NCBI GenBank assembly: GCA_902803155.1
Contig: CADCOU010000347.1
Coordinates: forward strand, 1-10,161
Source: an uncultured Lachnospiraceae bacterium
GTDB lineage: Bacteria > Bacillota > Clostridia > Lachnospirales > Lachnospiraceae
Length of the DNA stretch: 10,161 nt
Direction of reading: 5' to 3'
Shown: piece after piece, positions 7,506-10,161 of the stretch
How positions within the stretch are numbered: the first letter of the stretch is position 1
Layout of the letters: each line of letters starts with the position of its first letter
Notes under the pieces: generated by a model
The model's input: the letters and a program-made list of their open reading frames with translations, nothing else
Told to the model about the DNA's origin: nothing
The model's database searches: none
Translations under genes and position numbers: made by a program

Positions 7506-7561
7506 TGCCGGGATCGGTTCTATGTCACATTCCGGTTTTTTCCGGTTTCATTATCCCGACA
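7506..7561 (-). other. Possible structured leader of the zinc-ribbon gene
   Basis: On the minus strand the arms 7553-7561 (TGTCGGGAT) and 7506-7514 (ATCCCGGCA) can form a nine-pair stem with one G-U pair. It encloses a loop of 38 bases holding a direct repeat ACCGGAA. The stem ends just upstream of the ribosome binding site (7491-7500). No known riboswitch class is recognised. Confidence 0.35.
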
Positions 7562-7571
7562 TTCCTGAATT

Positions 7572-7580
7572 ATTATAGCA
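7572..7580 (-). promoter_or_regulatory. Extended -10 promoter for the zinc-ribbon gene
   Basis: The minus strand reads TGCTATAAT, that is a perfect -10 hexamer (7572-7577) with the TG extension. No good -35 box lies at 17 bases (TCCACT at 7595-7600), as extended -10 promoters allow. Transcription would start near 7565 and give a leader of about 80 bases before the ATG at 7486. Confidence 0.55.
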
Positions 7581-7582
7581 TG

Positions 7583-7621
7583 ACAGGGAGTGCCAGTGGA
7601 CAAACCTCTGTCACTCCCTGT
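7583..7621. terminator. Long hairpin after the rsmA stop codon
   Basis: The arms 7583-7599 and 7605-7621 pair over 17 positions with two mismatches, around a five-base loop; the outer ten pairs are perfect (ACAGGGAGTG with CACTCCCTGT). It begins at the rsmA stop codon (7621-7623). On the minus strand the tail is A/T-rich (ATGCTATAATAATTC) but has no T-run, so termination there may be weak. On the plus strand the following TTATATTTTC is the better T-tract. Confidence 0.6.
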
Positions 7622-8511
7622 TATATTTTCAGAAGATCGGATAACTGCGCGAATTCTTCGACAGACAGTGTCTCGCCCCGGACAGACGGGCTCTTTCCCA
7701 TCTGTTCCAGCGCCTGACGAACATTGTCTTTCCCGCAGGAAATGGCAGGATTGCTCCCGATTGCATTTACCAGCGTCTTGCGGCGCTGCTCGAAAGCCGC
7801 CCTGACAACTGCCATGAAGAGATCTTCGTCCTTTGGCCGGACGGGCATCTCTTCATAAAGATGCATGGTTATGACCGCGCTGGTCACTTTCGGCCTGGGA
7901 AGAAAACTTTCCGGCGGAACAATCTCAACAAGCCGCGGGCTGGAATAGTACTGCACCGCAACGGACAATGCTCCATAGTCCTTGGTGCCGGGCTGCGCCG
8001 TCATCCGGTCTGCAACTTCTTTCTGCACCATGACCGTTACGGACTGTGCCGGAACCTTGTTCCTGAACAGGCTCATCAGGATCGGTGTCGTGATATAGTA
8101 GGGCAGGTTGGCAACGATCTTCAGCGGATGTTTCGGAACAAACAGGTGCGCTCCCGGATTTCCGGCTTCAAATTCTCTGGCCAGATCCAGCAGATCTGTC
8201 TTCAGCACATCTTCATTGATGATCCGGACATTTTCATACTTTTTCAGCGTGTCTTTCAGGATCGGGATCAGCTTCCGGTCAATCTCGATCGCGGCGACCT
8301 GATAAGCCGCCTCACAGAGATACTGTGTCAGTGTCCCGATTCCCGGACCGATCTCAAAGACAACATCGTTTCCGCCCACCTCCGCAGCTTCCAGCGCCCG
8401 CAGGATCACACTCTCGTCGACAAGAAAATTCTGGCCGAAGCGTTTACGAAAATCAAAATTGTGTTCTGCGATGACTTCTATGGTGTTTCTCGGATTTGAT
8501 AATTTTCCCAT
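7621..8511 (-). CDS. rsmA: 16S rRNA (adenine1518-N6/adenine1519-N6)-dimethyltransferase
   Basis: RsmA (KsgA) uses S-adenosylmethionine to dimethylate two adjacent adenines in the 3'-terminal helix-45 loop of 16S rRNA during 30S subunit maturation. The 296-residue protein matches the family length. RFGQNFLVD lies at 24-32, the SAM-binding loop EIGPGIGTLT at 53-62, the acidic ribose-binding IEIDRKL at 75-81, the catalytic NLPYYI at 135-140 and FLPRPKV at 203-209. The C-terminal FEQRRKTL is at 240-247. All key residues are present. AGGAAG (8518-8523) is six bases before the ATG. It lies 61 bases downstream of tatD, in the same direction and probably the same operon. Loss of this enzyme commonly gives kasugamycin resistance (family knowledge). 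RNase M5 (rnmV), often just upstream of rsmA in Bacillota, is missing here. Confidence 0.98.
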   Translation of the reverse strand: MGKLSNPRNTIEVIAEHNFDFRKRFGQNFLVDESVILRALEAAEVGGNDVVFEIGPGIGTLTQYLCEAAYQVAAIEIDRKLIPILKDTLKKYENVRIINEDVLKTDLLDLAREFEAGNPGAHLFVPKHPLKIVANLPYYITTPILMSLFRNKVPAQSVTVMVQKEVADRMTAQPGTKDYGALSVAVQYYSSPRLVEIVPPESFLPRPKVTSAVITMHLYEEMPVRPKDEDLFMAVVRAAFEQRRKTLVNAIGSNPAISCGKDNVRQALEQMGKSPSVRGETLSVEEFAQLSDLLKI

Positions 8512-8572
8512 AACATGCTTCCTGTCTGCTCTTCAGGCTGATGTACCTGCATCCGTCGGGATACACTCCGAT

Positions 8573-9481
8573 TTATCGCGGAATCCTGTATACGTCATGT
8601 GCATTTTTCCGGAGGATTTCCGCACATTCCTGTATGTCCATCTGCTTGAGCCCGGCGATCTCTTCGATCACAAACCTGATGCTGCGCGAATCATTGCGGC
8701 TGCCCCGGTTCGGTTCCGGCGACAGATATGGACAGTCTGTCTCTGTCACCAGATACCCGGGCGGCGTATCCTCGACCACTCTTTTCAGGGTCTTGGAATT
8801 CTTAAACGTCACGACGCCCCCTATTCCGAGATGATACCCCATTTTAATATATTCACGGGCGAGTTCCCGGCTTCCGGAATAGCAGTGGATAATCCCTCCT
8901 GTCGCTTTTCCTGCAGCATGGTTTTCCCGGATCAGGTCATAGGTGTCCTGTGCCGCATTCCTGCTGTGAACGTTAACCGGGAGCCCCAGTTCATACGCAA
9001 GGTTCAGCTGTTCACGAAACCAGCGTTTCTGTGCTTCCTTCTCTTCCACCATCCAGTGGTAATCCAGCCCGATCTCTCCGACACAGACTACCTTCGGACT
9101 GCGGCAGAGTTCTGTCAGGTGGCTCATGGCATCATCTGCGCAGGAAAACCTTGCCCATTCGAGATGACGCTTCTGCTCATATTCATTTTCAGGATCCGTC
9201 CCGGCTGATGAACCTGCCATAACACCCGTGAACTGCGGATCATACCCCGCATGTTCAAATACTCCGACGTCATCCGGATGGATCCCGCACCCGGCATAGA
9301 TCACGTCATACCTGCCGGCATATTCAACCGATGCGTCGGCCCCTCTCATGGAAGCTCCCACATTTACGGCAAATTCCACGCCGTCTTCCGCAAGACCGCA
9401 GCTCAGCAGGCGATCCCGGTCTGCATCAAACGCTTCATCATCATAGTGAGCATGTGTATCACAGATGGGTATCCGATTCAT
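8573..9481 (-). CDS. tatD: TatD family metal-dependent hydrolase (putative DNase)
   Basis: TatD proteins are TIM-barrel metal-dependent hydrolases with 3'-5' exonuclease activity reported for some members; the exact cellular role in Bacillota is less clear. From the chosen start the protein has 302 residues. The metal and catalytic residues are in place: DTHAHYDD with His10 and His12, GEIGLDYHW with Glu136, VNVHSR with His172, IIHCYSGS with His199 and TETDCPYL with Asp249. I prefer the ATG at 9479-9481 because GGAGAGG lies eight bases upstream and MNRIPICDTHAH starts as the family does. An in-frame ATG at 9511 would add ten residues but lies inside a terminator-like hairpin. At 302 residues it is longer than the usual 255-265. 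The extra length appears to be a segment near residues 88-120, between the GIHPDD and CRSPKVV regions. It sits between metG and rsmA, the common Bacillota order. Confidence 0.96.
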   Translation of the reverse strand: MNRIPICDTHAHYDDEAFDADRDRLLSCGLAEDGVEFAVNVGASMRGADASVEYAGRYDVIYAGCGIHPDDVGVFEHAGYDPQFTGVMAGSSAGTDPENEYEQKRHLEWARFSCADDAMSHLTELCRSPKVVCVGEIGLDYHWMVEEKEAQKRWFREQLNLAYELGLPVNVHSRNAAQDTYDLIRENHAAGKATGGIIHCYSGSRELAREYIKMGYHLGIGGVVTFKNSKTLKRVVEDTPPGYLVTETDCPYLSPEPNRGSRNDSRSIRFVIEEIAGLKQMDIQECAEILRKNAHDVYRIPR

Positions 9482-9489
9482 TGTTCTGT

Positions 9490-9496
9490 CCTCTCC
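9490..9496 (-). promoter_or_regulatory. Ribosome binding site of tatD
   Basis: GGAGAGG on the minus strand, eight bases before the ATG at 9481. It decides that start over the upstream in-frame ATG at 9511. Confidence 0.8.
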
Positions 9497-9503
9497 AAAA
9501 TGG

Positions 9504-9536
9504 AAAAGCATCCGAAAACACCTGTCTCCGGATGCT
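9504..9536 (-). terminator. Intrinsic-terminator-like hairpin between metG and tatD
   Basis: On the minus strand AGCATCCG (9529-9536) pairs perfectly with CGGATGCT (9507-9514) across a 14-base loop. A run of four T (9504-9507, partly in the stem) follows, then CC and ATTTT. The stem is fairly short and the T-run is broken, so it may act as a partial terminator. It ends only eight bases before the tatD ribosome site, and no promoter fits in between. Confidence 0.6.
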
Positions 9537-9563
9537 CTGATTCCGCTATACCGCCGGATATTA

Positions 9564-10161
9564 TCAGCGGACTTCCGCTCCGCTCTCGACCTCGCCCTCC
9601 GGGCTTACCAGGCTCAGGCCTCCCTTGCTGTCTTCCGCACAGAGGATCATGCCTTCACTCATCATGCCCGCAAGCTTCGCTGGTTTCAGGTTCGTGATGA
9701 CCAGGACCTTCTTTCCGACCATCTCCTCCGGGCTGTACCACTGTTTGATCCCGGACAGGATCTGCCTGGTTTCGGAGCCGATCTTCACCTGGCTGCAGAG
9801 AAGTTTCTTTGACTTCTTCACTGCTTCGCAGCTCAGCACCTCACCAACCTGGATCTGAAGCTTTGCGAAGTCCTCGATGGAGACTTCGGGTTTCTTTTCG
9901 GGATCCGTCCCTGCTTCGGAATCTCCCTTTTTGTCTGCTTCCTTCTTTTCTTCCGTACCAGCCTCTGCTGCTTTTGCCTGCTGAAGCTTCGCGATCTCCG
10001 CCTCGACATCCTCGGCCTTCAGTCTCTGGAAAAGAATCTGCGGCTGCTCTGTTACCTTTCCGCCGGACGGATAGTGTCCGAAGGAAGCCATGTTGTCCAG
10101 GCCGCGCTTTTCGGCGTTCAGCTGGGACAGGATCTTCTCTGCCGTCTCCGGCATGAAGGAC
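9564..10161 (-). CDS. metG: Methionyl-tRNA synthetase, C-terminal part (partial)
   Basis: The reading frame is open to the right edge, and the gene's 5' part (Rossmann core, HIGH and KMSKS) lies outside the window. The first residues visible, SFMPETAEKI, are the conserved helix of the anticodon-binding domain. A highly charged Ala/Glu/Lys linker follows, about 60-90 residues into the visible part. Then comes an OB-fold tRNA-binding domain of the Trbp111/EMAPII type over the last 105 residues or so. Its signature is VGKKVLVITNLKPAKL, then MMSEGMILCAEDS. In family members this domain promotes dimerisation and strengthens non-specific tRNA binding. An internal ATG at 10152-10154 is not the true start, because the conserved helix begins upstream of it. 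Translation ends with tandem TGA-TAA stops (9561-9566). It is probably the first gene of the metG-tatD-rsmA operon. Confidence 0.95.
   Translation of the reverse strand, partial: SFMPETAEKILSQLNAEKRGLDNMASFGHYPSGGKVTEQPQILFQRLKAEDVEAEIAKLQQAKAAEAGTEEKKEADKKGDSEAGTDPEKKPEVSIEDFAKLQIQVGEVLSCEAVKKSKKLLCSQVKIGSETRQILSGIKQWYSPEEMVGKKVLVITNLKPAKLAGMMSEGMILCAEDSKGGLSLVSPEGEVESGAEVR

Noticed and set aside
9482..9511. A ten-residue N-terminal extension of TatD starting at 9511.
   Set aside because: That ATG lies within the hairpin arm. GGAGAGG is correctly spaced for the ATG at 9481, and family members begin close to the DTHAH motif.
10152..10154. The internal ATG as start of a free-standing tRNA-binding protein (Trbp111-like).
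   Set aside because: The frame stays open to the window edge, and the residues around it (SFMPETAEKI) are the conserved helix of the MetRS anticodon-binding domain. This is the tail of a longer metG.
1..10161. tRNA or rRNA genes, CRISPR arrays, insertion sequences, attachment sites.
   Set aside because: No cloverleaf-like intergenic segment, no regularly spaced repeats outside coding sequence, no transposase-like product and no terminal inverted repeats were seen.

Overview
The window looks like a chromosomal housekeeping segment of a Bacillota bacterium, most likely class Clostridia and probably Lachnospiraceae-like. Three things point there: the metG-tatD-rsmA gene order, a clostridial-style isoleucyl-tRNA synthetase of the second (eukaryote-like) type, and a YesL/DUF624 membrane protein. 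The DNA is moderately GC-rich by eye, and strong AGGAGG-type ribosome binding sites precede most genes. This placement is inferred from remembered protein families, not from a search. Eight protein genes are supported. No RNA gene, mobile element or CRISPR array was seen, and no intergenic stretch exceeds about 200 bases.

Left block (1-4574, minus strand): ileS is followed 37 bases later by glgP (glycogen phosphorylase), which runs off the left edge. No terminator lies between them, so they are probably co-transcribed.

Centre (4575-6513): a 194-base divergent intergenic region carries two consensus-like promoters whose -35 boxes lie back to back, one base apart. One serves ileS/glgP on the minus strand. 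The other serves a plus-strand pair: a cytoplasmic alpha/beta hydrolase of the monoacylglycerol-lipase/S33 type, and a five-helix YesL-family membrane protein with an unusual acidic tail. The two plus-strand genes overlap by 7 bases (ATGCTGA), which suggests translational coupling.

Right block (6557-10161, minus strand, convergent with the plus pair): metG (C-terminal end only), then tatD, then rsmA, then an unassigned secreted protein with three tandem zinc-ribbon-like repeats. metG, tatD and rsmA follow the usual Bacillota order, but rnmV (RNase M5), often found between tatD and rsmA, is absent. A terminator-like hairpin sits directly before the tatD ribosome binding site. A long hairpin follows the rsmA stop codon, next to an extended -10 promoter for the zinc-ribbon gene.

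Most of the content is ordinary translation and rRNA-maturation machinery plus glycogen breakdown. The parts least explained by known biology are the exported triple zinc-ribbon protein and the hydrolase-YesL pair. I see no convincing evidence for a wholly new multi-gene system.
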